From Streptomyces populi (GTDB taxonomy: Bacteria; Actinomycetota; Actinomycetes; Streptomycetales; Streptomycetaceae): a stretch of DNA of 64,000 nucleotides. The translations under genes were made by a program, and so were the position numbers. The stretch covers positions 1-64,000 of the forward strand of contig NZ_KZ626875.1 of the NCBI RefSeq assembly GCF_002911015.1, written 5' to 3'. Under the pieces are notes generated by a model that was given only the letters and a program-made list of their open reading frames with translations, had not been told where the DNA came from and searched no databases. Positions within the stretch are counted from its first letter, which is position 1; every line of letters begins with the position of its first letter. Of this stretch, positions 15,828 through 23,587 are shown one piece after another.

Positions 15828-16742
15828 TCAGCCCGGTGTCAGCTCCGGCCGGGGCGCCAACGCGGTCCGCGCCAGATCGCGCAGCCAGGCGTGCGCGGGG
15901 TCGGTGTCATAGCGCTGATGCCATGACAGGTACACCGCGGCCGACGGGAGTTCGAACGGCAGCGGGAGCAGGGCCAGACCGAGGACTGCGGCCGTTGGGC
16001 GCGTCGTCGATTCAGGGACCGTGACGAGGAGGTCGGAGCCGCGCACGAACTCGAACGCGGTTCCTTCGGTGGGCGCGGTCGCCACCACCCGTCGGGTGAG
16101 GCCGAGCCGCGCGAGAGCGTCGTCGAGGGTGTTGGTGAGCCTCCCGCGCCGCGAGACGGTGATGTGCTCGGCCGCGGCGTACCGCGCGGCGGTGACGGCC
16201 TTGCCCCGGGTGAGCGGGTGTCCCTGCCGCACGACGATGACGTGCTGGGTCTCGGCCACCCGGTCGGCGCGGATGTCGGGTGCGGTCGGGCGGTTCGCGT
16301 TCGCCTCCAGGTCGACCTCGCCGCGACGCAGTTCGGGGGTGTCGATGCTCGATTCCGCGATGAAGCGCAGACGCACGCCCGGCGCCTGCTCGCGCACGGC
16401 CGCGAGAAGCGCCGGGCCGCTGAGGGCGACGAGCGAATCGTGCCAGCGGAGGGTGAAGGTGCGCTCGAGCGTCGTGAGGTCGAGTTCGCGGTTCGGCGCC
16501 AGCACGCCCTGGACCTGCTGGAGCAGCTCGTGCACCTGTTCCCGGACGGCGATCGCGTACGGCGTCGGGGTCATCGTGCGCCCGGTACGCACCAGGATCT
16601 GATCTCCCGTCGTGCGCCGGATCCGGCCGAGGCTTCGACTCATCGCGGGGGCGGTGACGTGCAGGCGCTCGGCGGCTCCGGCCACGCTGCCCTCCTCCAG
16701 GAGCGCGTCGAGCGCGGCGAGCAGGTTCAAATCCAATTGCAT
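15828..16742 (-). CDS. LysR-family transcriptional regulator (NodD/PcpR-like)
   Basis: About 304 residues. The N-terminal HTH reads LDLNLLAALDALLEEGSVAGAAERLHVTAPAMSRSLGRIRRTTGDQILVRTGRTMTPTPYA, typical of LTTRs, followed by an effector domain ending FELPSAAVYLSWHQRYDTDPAHAWLRDL, typical of the subgroup with a conserved W-H-x-R near the C-terminus. I take MQLDLNLL (16742) as the start. It is divergent from the inositol-monophosphatase-like/oxidoreductase pair and probably controls it. Confidence 0.92.
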   Translation of the reverse strand: MQLDLNLLAALDALLEEGSVAGAAERLHVTAPAMSRSLGRIRRTTGDQILVRTGRTMTPTPYAIAVREQVHELLQQVQGVLAPNRELDLTTLERTFTLRWHDSLVALSGPALLAAVREQAPGVRLRFIAESSIDTPELRRGEVDLEANANRPTAPDIRADRVAETQHVIVVRQGHPLTRGKAVTAARYAAAEHITVSRRGRLTNTLDDALARLGLTRRVVATAPTEGTAFEFVRGSDLLVTVPESTTRPTAAVLGLALLPLPFELPSAAVYLSWHQRYDTDPAHAWLRDLARTALAPRPELTPG

Positions 16743-16770
16743 GCGAGTCATCCTAGCCGTGCTTTACATG

Positions 16771-16786
16771 CACTTGAAGTTAAGTG
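16771..16786. promoter_or_regulatory. Candidate LysR operator
   Basis: The inverted repeat CACTT-GAAGTT-AAGTG lies in an AT-richer island in the short gap between the LysR gene (start 16742) and the divergent gene at 16873, and includes a T-N11-A pattern. Position and symmetry suggest an LTTR site. Confidence 0.5.
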
Positions 16787-16872
16787 TGGGTGCTCCTACC
16801 TTCGAGATGCGGGCACGAAAGAACGGTTTTCGCCCGGTCCGCCTCACCCCCTGCTCAGACGGGAGCACCACC

Positions 16873-17697
16873 ATGCCCGAGTCGATCCGGACCACTGGAA
16901 TCGCCGACTCCGCCTCCGACGCCGACCTGCTCGCACAGACCGCGATCGCCGTGCGCGCGGCGGCTTCGGTGCTGCGGGAGCGGTTCGGCCACGTGGTCCG
17001 CCACCGGACCCGCGAAGAGCTGATGCGCGCGCTCGCCGCCAACGACGACGCGGTCCTCGACGTCCTGCGCCCCCGCCTCACCCTCCTGCGCCCGGACGCC
17101 CGCCTGGCGGGGGACGAGCTCGCGGGCGGGGCCCTGCCTCCCGGCGAATGGTGGGTCCTGGATCCGGCCGAAGGCAACGTCAACCACCTGCACGCCCTGC
17201 CGGAGTGGGCGGTGACCGCCACGCTCGTGCGCGACAACCAGCCGGTGCTCACCGTGGTTCACCTGCCGCTGACCGGCGAGACCTACACCGCACTCGCCGG
17301 CGCCGGGGCCCACCTCGACGGCCGCCCGCTGCACGTGTCCCACACCACCGACCTCGGCCTGAGCCTCGTGGCCACGAGCCAGGCCAGGCCGGACGAGGAC
17401 GAGAAGGTCGTGCGGCGCACCGGCTCCTCGATCACCGCGATGCTCCTCGACGCGCTCGTGGTACGGACGTCCGTACCCGCCACCCTGCACCTGCTGAACG
17501 TGGCCGCCGGCCGGATCGACGCCTTCTGGCAGTTCGCCGGGGCTCGCACGGACCTGCTTCCCGGAGCGCTGCTCGTCGCCGAAGCCGGCGGGCGGACGAC
17601 CGACGCCGAGGGCCGCCCCTGGACCCCGGAGAGCGAGAGCTTCCTGGCCGCCGCGCCCGGCGTGCACGCCCAAGCCGTCACCACGCTCTCCCGCTGA
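16873..17697 (+). CDS. Inositol-monophosphatase-family protein with altered metal motif
   Basis: 274 residues with the FIG superfamily layout: an N-terminal helical region (LAQTAIAVRAAASVLRERFG), DARLAGDELAGG in place of the metal-binding E-E loop, WWVLDPAEGNVNHLH at the DPIDGTxNF position, and FWQFAGARTDLLPGALLVAEAGG at the WD-x-A-A-G...GG position. The DPxDG motif is changed to DPAEGN and WD to WQ, so classical Mg-dependent phosphatase activity is doubtful; substrate may differ or activity be lost. It starts a likely two-gene operon with the oxidoreductase 40 bases downstream. Confidence 0.75.
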   Translation: MPESIRTTGIADSASDADLLAQTAIAVRAAASVLRERFGHVVRHRTREELMRALAANDDAVLDVLRPRLTLLRPDARLAGDELAGGALPPGEWWVLDPAEGNVNHLHALPEWAVTATLVRDNQPVLTVVHLPLTGETYTALAGAGAHLDGRPLHVSHTTDLGLSLVATSQARPDEDEKVVRRTGSSITAMLLDALVVRTSVPATLHLLNVAAGRIDAFWQFAGARTDLLPGALLVAEAGGRTTDAEGRPWTPESESFLAAAPGVHAQAVTTLSR

Positions 17698-17737
17698 CTC
17701 CCACGAGAACCACGAACACCGGAAGGACCACATCAGC

Positions 17738-18334
17738 ATGACCACGATCGCCGTTCTCGGAAACGGCCGCGTCGGCGGCAGCCTGGCCCCGGCCCTCACC
17801 CGGGCCGGCCACGAGGTGACCGTGGCGGACCGCTCACCGGGCTCTGCCGCCGACGCCGCCAGGACAGCGCAGATCGTCATCAACGCCACCCCGGGCGCCG
17901 GCTCGCTGGAGCGGCTCGTCGCGCTGCGCGAGGAACTGCGGGACAAGATTCTCGTCGACGTCTCCAACGCCACCGTCGACGGACCGGACGGACTGCCGGC
18001 CGACCTGCTCCACCCCGGCTCGAGCCTCGCGGAACAGCTTCAGGAAGCACTCCCCGACACGCGCGTCGTCAAGACGCTCAACACGATGCTCCACACGGTG
18101 ATGACCGCGCCCGCCGCGCTCACCCAGACACCGACCGCCTTCCTCTCCGGCGAGGACCTGGAGGCCAAGCAGGTCGTACGCGGGCTTCTCACCGACCTCG
18201 GCTGGCACCAGGAATGGATCATGGACCTCGGCGGGATCGAGACCGCGCGGGCCACCGAGGCCGCGATCCTGTTCGTACCGCACGTGATCCGATCCAGCGG
18301 ATTCGCACCCTTCGCAATCTCGATCACCCGCTGA
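17738..18334 (+). CDS. F420-dependent NADP oxidoreductase-like protein
   Basis: 198 residues with an N-terminal Rossmann fold TIAVLGNGRVGGSLAPALTRAGHEVTVADR (GxGxxG), then VINATPGAGSLERLVALREELRDKILVDVSNA and VVKTLNTMLHTVM, as in NADPH:F420 oxidoreductase-like proteins. It should bind NADP; whether the partner is F420 or another substrate is unknown. It follows the inositol-monophosphatase-like gene on the same strand with GGAAGGA upstream, so co-transcription under the divergent LysR regulator is likely. Confidence 0.85.
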   Translation: MTTIAVLGNGRVGGSLAPALTRAGHEVTVADRSPGSAADAARTAQIVINATPGAGSLERLVALREELRDKILVDVSNATVDGPDGLPADLLHPGSSLAEQLQEALPDTRVVKTLNTMLHTVMTAPAALTQTPTAFLSGEDLEAKQVVRGLLTDLGWHQEWIMDLGGIETARATEAAILFVPHVIRSSGFAPFAISITR

Positions 18335-18766
18335 CGGCCCGACTCGACTCGTCCCGAGGACGACCGCGGGCGGGGCCGGCGAGGCGGTCGCCGCCGAGGC
18401 CGAGGTCCGGGCGGACGGGGGCGGGTGCGTGCCGGCAGGCGTCGGAACGAGAAAGCTGTGGACGCAGCGCCAACCACCCGTGCAGGCAGTGCCAACACGG
18501 GATGAGTGCGTTGCGGCAGTCTCGACGGGGCGACACCGCAGCCGCGGAGGGAGGGCTCCCGATGAGGAAGGGACCGAGGAACCGCACCGTCACCTTCCTG
18601 TCCACCCCCGTGCCGGCCGGGGCGAGTTCCCTCGCCCTCGGAGCGGCCGACGCGGCGGCGGCCGTCCGGACCTTCGAGAAGGCCGTCCCATGCATGGTGC
18701 GCCGACTGTGTGGGACATTCCTCCTCCGTCGTCGTGGCGTTGGTGGCCCGGAAAGGTGAGCATGCG
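18335..18766. other. Intergenic region with one doubtful small frame
   Basis: An ATG at 18562 behind GGAGGGAGGG opens a 65-codon frame (MRKGPRNRTVTFLSTPVPAG...) ending at 18759. Its composition is poor in coding character and there is no family resemblance, so I do not call it a gene. The last bases carry the ribosome binding site of the methyltransferase gene. Confidence 0.4.
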
Positions 18767-19666
18767 GTGACAACCTCCTCGCCCCGCCCGCCGCACGTCG
18801 GCGGCCGACCGGATCCGACAGGCGGGACCGGCACGCTCGGTGGAGAGCCCGGTCCCACCCGCGGGTACCTGCTGGACAACGCGCGCGCCGAGGCGGGTGA
18901 GCGATTCGTCGGGCCGGCCGAGCTGTTCGACGGTGTGACGTGCGGGCACTTCGATCGACTGGGGATCGGGGCCGGCTCGCGCTGCTGGGAGGTGGGGGCC
19001 GGTGACCCCGGCATCCCGCAGGCGCTCGCGGCGGCCGTCGGTCCGACCGGGCACGTGCTGGCCACGGACATCGACCCGTCGTGGCTGGGGGAAGGCGACG
19101 GGTACGAGGTGCGCCGGCACGACGTCGCCACCGATCCGCCCCCGGAACCGGGGACGTTCGATCTGGTGCACGCCCGGCTCGTACTGGTCCATGTACCCGA
19201 CCGGGCCCGCGCGTTGGCCACGATGGCGGCAGCACTACGGCCCGGCGGCTGGCTGTTGGTCGAGGACGCCGACACCGCTCTTCAGCCACTGGCATGCCTG
19301 GACGACAGCGGCCCTGCGCAGCAGCGGGCCAACCGGCTGCGCGACGCGGTCCGGGAGCTGCTGACGCGCCGCGGCGCGGACCTGCGCTACGGCCGGACAC
19401 TGCCGCGGGCATTGCGCGAGGCCGGCTTGGTGGATGTCGCCGCGACGGGCTCCTTCCCGGTCGGCGGGCCGGCCTGCGACCGGCTGGAGGCGGCGACCGT
19501 CCGGCACGTGCGCGGCGAACTGCTCGCGGCCGGCCTGGCCGACGACACCGAGATCAACGCGCACCTGGCCGCCGTCGAAGCGGGCAAACTCGACCTGACC
19601 CTCGCGCCGCTGATCTCGGCCTGGGGACGCCGTCCGGCCGAGCACCCTCCGGCACTCGGTCACTGA
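18767..19666 (+). CDS. SAM-dependent methyltransferase
   Basis: 299 residues. Class I methyltransferase fold: motif I CWEVGAGDPGIPQALA, an acidic end of strand 2 LATDIDPSWL, FDLVHARLVLVHVPDRARALATMAAALRPGGWLLVEDAD (motifs IV to VI). An N-terminal ~35-residue Gly/Pro-rich tail precedes it. A GTG at 18767 with AAAGGTGAG upstream gives the best start. It probably methylates a small molecule; the substrate is unknown. It stands alone. Confidence 0.88.
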   Translation: MTTSSPRPPHVGGRPDPTGGTGTLGGEPGPTRGYLLDNARAEAGERFVGPAELFDGVTCGHFDRLGIGAGSRCWEVGAGDPGIPQALAAAVGPTGHVLATDIDPSWLGEGDGYEVRRHDVATDPPPEPGTFDLVHARLVLVHVPDRARALATMAAALRPGGWLLVEDADTALQPLACLDDSGPAQQRANRLRDAVRELLTRRGADLRYGRTLPRALREAGLVDVAATGSFPVGGPACDRLEAATVRHVRGELLAAGLADDTEINAHLAAVEAGKLDLTLAPLISAWGRRPAEHPPALGH

Positions 19667-19995
19667 ACCTGAACTCGTGATGTCGGCTCGTCAGAACTCG
19701 ATGCCCTGCTCCATGGGTGTCAGACCTGGTCGGTAGCCTCCCGGCAGGAGTCGGCAAGAGGGACCGAGGACAGGTCGCACGGGAGTGAAGACCGCGGTGC
19801 CGGCCTGTGCGGATGCTGCGATTGCCGGCCTCCTCCAAGACGCACCGGCGAGCGAACCCGACCGGGCCGCCGCGCTCCGGAACTCCCCGCCCCACTCGGT
19901 GGCATGTCATGCCCGGGATCCGGGTCTTGGCCGCCCTCCCACGGGTATCGACGGAGGTTATGCTTCCGGTTCATTGGGGAAGGGCAGGGGCGGGC
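19667..19995. other. Intergenic region, no gene seen
   Basis: About 330 bases without a supported frame. The right end should hold the promoter of the propeller protein gene. Confidence 0.5.
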
Positions 19996-21186
19996 GTGCG
20001 TGGAATCAGGGAATACCGGCGCAGGACTGCGGTGGCCGTCGTGGTGCTGGCCACCGTGTTCTCGGCGGCCGGTTACGGTATGGGCTTCGGGCCGGCGGCG
20101 AAGGGCCGTCAGGATCATCTCACCTGGGAGTTCGCGCACATCGCGGACTTCGACGGTCGCCTCACCGATGTCGCCGTCCTGGCCGCGGACGACGTCTGGG
20201 CCGCCGGTTTCGACAAAAGCGGTGCGGCCGACCCCCAACTGCTGCACTACGACGGGAAGCAGTGGAAACACGAGCCCCTTCCCGACGTTCTCGCCCCCAC
20301 CGACAACCCACCCGTCATCGACGAGATCGGCGAGGGCGTCCTGTGGATGCACCCGCCCACCGACCCGGCAGGCACCGGCGCCAACCGCTGGGCACAGTGG
20401 GACGGCACGCACTGGTCCACGGTGCCGAACCCTCCGCCGGGCAAGGTCCGGCTCCTCGACGCGGCGGATCCGGACGACATCTGGGCCCTCACCGACGAAC
20501 GGACCGCCCTGCACTGGGACGGAACCCGCTGGACGACGACCCGGCTGCCCTACCGCACGTCCGACCTCACGGTGGCCGGACCGGACGACGTCTGGGCGGT
20601 CGGCGTCCGCTCCACCGGGCCGGGAACCCGGCTGAGCGACGGCGGACAGTACGTCCAGCCCGCCTCGATGCACTGGGACGGCACTTCCTGGAAGCCGGTC
20701 AAGACCCCGCAGGTGCGGTTCGCGGACCCCGTACCGCCGGAAGCGGGCGCCAGCCTCAGCCAGGTCTTCGCCCTCGACAGCGGTGAGGTGCGCGCCTACG
20801 GCCTCAACAGCTTCAACCAGGGCGAGGGCGGCCCCGAACCCGCGGAGGAACCCATCCGGCTGCGCTGGAACGGCTCGAAGTGGGTGGACCAGAAGCCCGC
20901 TCCCGGCGGCTGCGCCCTGCGCACCCCGGTGAGCCAGGACGACAAGGGCCTGTTCCTCGACCACAACTGGTACCTGGACGACGACGGCCTGTGCGGCAAG
21001 ATCAAACGGCGTCGCCTTCCCCTGTCGACCGGTGCGGGCAGAGATTCACGACAGTCACTGTGGCTGGCGGAGATCCACCGGATACCAGGCACCGACGAGT
21101 GGCTGGGCGCCGGAGTCGTCGAAGTCAGCCAGAGCGGAAACCCCTTCACCGCCCCCGTGGTCGTACGTCTCAAGCGCGGCGGGTGA
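19996..21186 (+). CDS. Exported beta-propeller-like protein
   Basis: 396 residues. A basic N-terminus (VRGIREYRRR) and a single hydrophobic segment (TAVAVVVLATVFSAAGYGMGFG) form a signal peptide or membrane anchor. The outer part has repeats of the DVWAAG / DDIWALT / DDVWAVG kind, each followed by a strand with HWDG-x-W, at residues about 60-215. This is the pattern of YCF48/galactose-oxidase-like propellers that bind ligands or proteins. Cysteines near the C-terminus (GGCALRTP, DDGLCGK) may pair. The GTG at 19996 follows a purine-rich stretch. Function unknown. Confidence 0.75.
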   Translation: MRGIREYRRRTAVAVVVLATVFSAAGYGMGFGPAAKGRQDHLTWEFAHIADFDGRLTDVAVLAADDVWAAGFDKSGAADPQLLHYDGKQWKHEPLPDVLAPTDNPPVIDEIGEGVLWMHPPTDPAGTGANRWAQWDGTHWSTVPNPPPGKVRLLDAADPDDIWALTDERTALHWDGTRWTTTRLPYRTSDLTVAGPDDVWAVGVRSTGPGTRLSDGGQYVQPASMHWDGTSWKPVKTPQVRFADPVPPEAGASLSQVFALDSGEVRAYGLNSFNQGEGGPEPAEEPIRLRWNGSKWVDQKPAPGGCALRTPVSQDDKGLFLDHNWYLDDDGLCGKIKRRRLPLSTGAGRDSRQSLWLAEIHRIPGTDEWLGAGVVEVSQSGNPFTAPVVVRLKRGG

Positions 21187-21217
21187 CGACTCGTCCCCCA
21201 CGTGAGTATCGCGCGTT

Positions 21218-21256
21218 CCGCTCCGGCCCGGCGCTACGCCGATCGGGCCGGAGCGG
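21218..21256 (+). terminator. Strong hairpin after the propeller gene
   Basis: Perfect 13-bp arms (CCGCTCCGGCCCG and complement) with a 13-base loop, 32 bases past the stop codon at 21186. Confidence 0.7.
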
Positions 21257-21280
21257 GAGGACTCCTACCCGGTCGTCGTC

Positions 21281-21403
21281 ATGCCGCTCAGCTCGGTCTC
21301 CACCGACCACGTCCACCGCTGTCACGAACGGAAAGCCGATCACTTCCTGGCCTCCACCGGCATCGCCTGCACCCTCATCTGCTACCGCCGGCTCGCCGGA
21401 CGA
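21281..21403 (+). pseudogene. C-terminal fragment of an IS5-family transposase
   Basis: The frame reads HRCHERKADHFLASTGIACT then LICYRRLAG, which matches the C-terminus of the transposase at 42583-43391 in this window (RRYERKAEHFLAFVGIAA then LIAYRRLTK). Only about 30 codons remain, so it is a scar of an old insertion. Confidence 0.7.
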
Positions 21404-21419
21404 GGCAGGCCGAGCAACT

Positions 21420-21890
21420 TCAGAGCCTGCGCAAGCCCGCGCCCCACAGAGCGGAGTCCTGCATGGCCTCGGCCCGGCTGTCTGCGCTCAACACCCTGCG
21501 CAGGAACTCCGTCATGCCGCAGTCGAAGCGCGTCCAGGTGTCGTCGCCGTGGCTGAAGAGCACCACCGGCCAGTCCTCGGGGTTGCCGTGGGCGAGCCAG
21601 CAGTACGGGTCGGCACTGCCATCCGCTCCCCAGGTCACCAGATCCTCGGCTGCCGCATCGATGCCGGTGGGTTCGGTGTCCACCCAAGTGGCTCGCGTGT
21701 CCGCGGTGATGAACCCCATGCCGCCCTTCGGGGCGCCCGGATCGTCACAGGTCTCAGGAGTCACGGTGGCAGGAACCAGCACACCGAGATCCAGGTCCGG
21801 CACGCCGTCACCGTAGCGCGCGAGGAACTCCTTGAAGTCCGAGGGGAACACGATCCCCCAGGCCCTTTGGAACAGTGGGAAGCCGTGCCC
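21420..21890 (-). CDS. SMI1/KNR4 (SUKH)-like protein, 5' end missing or unresolved
   Basis: The readable domain runs from FQRAWGIVFPSDFKEFLARYGDG through GFITADTRATWVDTEPTG, WLAHGNPEDWPVVLFSHGDDTW to FLRRVLSAD, a clear SUKH/Knr4 pattern. Upstream of about 21890 the frame stays open, but its residues look like non-coding read-through and there is no ATG or GTG with a ribosome binding site near the domain start. The gene is either truncated at its 5' end, perhaps by the rearrangement that left the IS5 scar at its 3' side, or starts at a rare codon. Probable orphan immunity-type protein. Confidence 0.55.
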   Translation of the reverse strand, partial: GHGFPLFQRAWGIVFPSDFKEFLARYGDGVPDLDLGVLVPATVTPETCDDPGAPKGGMGFITADTRATWVDTEPTGIDAAAEDLVTWGADGSADPYCWLAHGNPEDWPVVLFSHGDDTWTRFDCGMTEFLRRVLSADSRAEAMQDSALWGAGLRRL

Positions 21891-22021
21891 TCCCTCTGCG
21901 CCCGGATGAGTGAAGGGCCCTCTGGGTAGGGGAGTCGTGGTAGGGGCACTGTCGGGAAAGCGTCGCGTTGGACGTGGGCCGCCGAGAAGGAGACGTGGGT
22001 GGACAGCGGAGGCGCGTTCTG

Positions 22022-22792
22022 ATGTCGGACGGGGCGCAGATACCGGGGAGCCGGGGCGGTACGGGAGCACCTGGGAAGAAGCGGCGCCTCACGCCCGGCA
22101 CCTGGTGGGTCGGCCGGCGCTTCCGGCACTCGCGGCGGCCGGCGGCGCGAGCCTGGCCGCAAGTGCACGAGGACGTCGCCTGTCTCACGCGGGAGTTGGG
22201 CCACTGGCATCCCAGGACTCTCGCCGCCCGCTCCAAGGTGTCCAGTTGGTTCCTCGACGAAGGCCTGCACACCGACGCCCTACGACTCGCCGAGGCCGAA
22301 GTGGCCGACAGAATCGCGGAGTTCGGGGCCGATGCCCCCGAAACCCTGATGTGGCGCGGTGGGCTCGCCTGGAGCCGCCGCAGGACCGGTGACCTGGACA
22401 CAGCCGTCACCGAGGCGCGGGCCCTCGCGGACGACTGCGTCCGGGTGCTGGGCTCCGACCACGTCGACACGCATCGCCACAGCTCGACGCTCGCCCAGCT
22501 CCTCGCGGAGAACGGTGAATCGGCCGAGGGCGTACGCCTGGCGCGCGCCCTGTACGCCGAATCCCAGACCTTCGGCCTCGAGCGGTGGAGCGAGACCCGT
22601 TCCCTCCGCACAACCCTGATCACAGCACTGGAACTCAACGGCGACGTCCAAGAAGCGCTCGACCTCCTGGACGAAGAGATCAAGGTCGAATCGGGGACGC
22701 TGTACGGCATCGACGAGAACCTCGGCGACTACGAGATGAAGCGCTTGGAGGAGTGGCGCAGGCGCCTTGTCGCCAAGGTGGCTTCCGCGTAG
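22022..22792 (+). CDS. TPR-repeat protein
   Basis: 256 residues. A basic N-terminus is followed by TPR-like helices (HPRTLAARSKVSSWFLDEG, DALRLAEAEVADRIAEFG, DAPETLMWRGGLAWSRRRTGDLDTAVTEARALADD, HRHSSTLAQLLAENGESAEGVRLARALYAE). The spacing and sequence resemble kinesin-light-chain-type TPRs found at the C-terminus of NB-ARC proteins, here as a free-standing unit. GGAGG precedes the ATG at 22022. It probably mediates protein binding; partner unknown. Confidence 0.75.
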   Translation: MSDGAQIPGSRGGTGAPGKKRRLTPGTWWVGRRFRHSRRPAARAWPQVHEDVACLTRELGHWHPRTLAARSKVSSWFLDEGLHTDALRLAEAEVADRIAEFGADAPETLMWRGGLAWSRRRTGDLDTAVTEARALADDCVRVLGSDHVDTHRHSSTLAQLLAENGESAEGVRLARALYAESQTFGLERWSETRSLRTTLITALELNGDVQEALDLLDEEIKVESGTLYGIDENLGDYEMKRLEEWRRRLVAKVASA

Positions 22793-23173
22793 GTCGAGCG
22801 GGGAAGATGCGGGTGTTGAGACAGTCTCCGGAACAGCGGTCCCACGCGCAGCACCCCGAAGAAGGCCGCAGAGGCCGTGCGGAAGGGTGTCGAGGCGCGT
22901 GAGGAGAAGGCCCGCGCCGCGCCGCTCGGACCCGGCAGTGGATTGCCGTGCTCAGCCCGACGGCACTCGTCGGCTGCCTGAAGACCACCGCTACGGGGCC
23001 TCCCAGGACAGCACTTGGCGCTGGAGCTACGGCGGCACACGCTGGGCCGGCGTTCGCCGGCGTTGCCGACGGTGCGAACCCGGCCCGGGCCGACGTACGG
23101 CAGTCGGCCCGGACCAGGTCATCGGCTTACCGGCGCGGTTCGCCCGGGGCCGGGTTCTGTCCCGGCGGCCGGC
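22793..23173. other. Intergenic region, no gene seen
   Basis: About 380 bases lying between a TPR gene and the tail of a convergent toxin-immunity pair. Several long frames are open by composition only. I recognise nothing in it. Confidence 0.5.
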
Positions 23174-23587
23174 TCAGTCGAGATACACGTACTGGTCGAT
23201 GTCCAGCGACGCTCCGGCCCGGGCCAGCCAGGCCAGCAGGGCCGCGCGCAGGAAAACGCCCTTCTGCTGCGGGTCCTCCGGGTCGGTGATCTCTTGGACG
23301 ATCACGAGGGAGACGTCGGCGTCCTTCGAGTCGGCCAGGCGTCCCAGCGCCGCTGCGAATTCCGGTCCCCAGTCCAGGACCACCGGTTCGAGATCCTCCG
23401 GTCGCCCGGACTCGCCCGGGGCCCGCACGTGGCGAATCCAGGTCGCGTGCTTGCGCGGTGGGGACTGGGGGCGCCTGCGGCTGCCGATCGCGGTCGCTTC
23501 GTCCGCCTCGCGTCCCAGCCGCGCGGAGATCTCCTGCGGTTGCAGGGATTCGCTGACCACCCTCAGGTACATCCGGAACGCGCTCAC
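23174..23587 (-). CDS. DUF4279-like protein, probable immunity protein of the adjacent toxin
   Basis: 137 residues. The N-terminus MYLRVVSESLQPQEISARLG followed by DEATAIGSRR and HATWIRHV fits the DUF4279 family (domain with an early S-x-x-L-x-P-x-x-I motif), which occurs as immunity proteins next to polymorphic toxins. Its GTG start (23587-23585) overlaps the TGA of the toxin gene (GTGA), so the two are translationally coupled, the usual order toxin then immunity. It should act in the cytoplasm by binding the toxin domain of its neighbour. Function is inferred from family and context. Confidence 0.75.
   Translation of the reverse strand: MSAFRMYLRVVSESLQPQEISARLGREADEATAIGSRRRPQSPPRKHATWIRHVRAPGESGRPEDLEPVVLDWGPEFAAALGRLADSKDADVSLVIVQEITDPEDPQQKGVFLRAALLAWLARAGASLDIDQYVYLD

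Noticed and set aside
18562..18759. 65-codon frame with a good ribosome binding site
   Set aside because: Coding character is poor and there is no family resemblance; it overlaps the upstream region of the methyltransferase gene.
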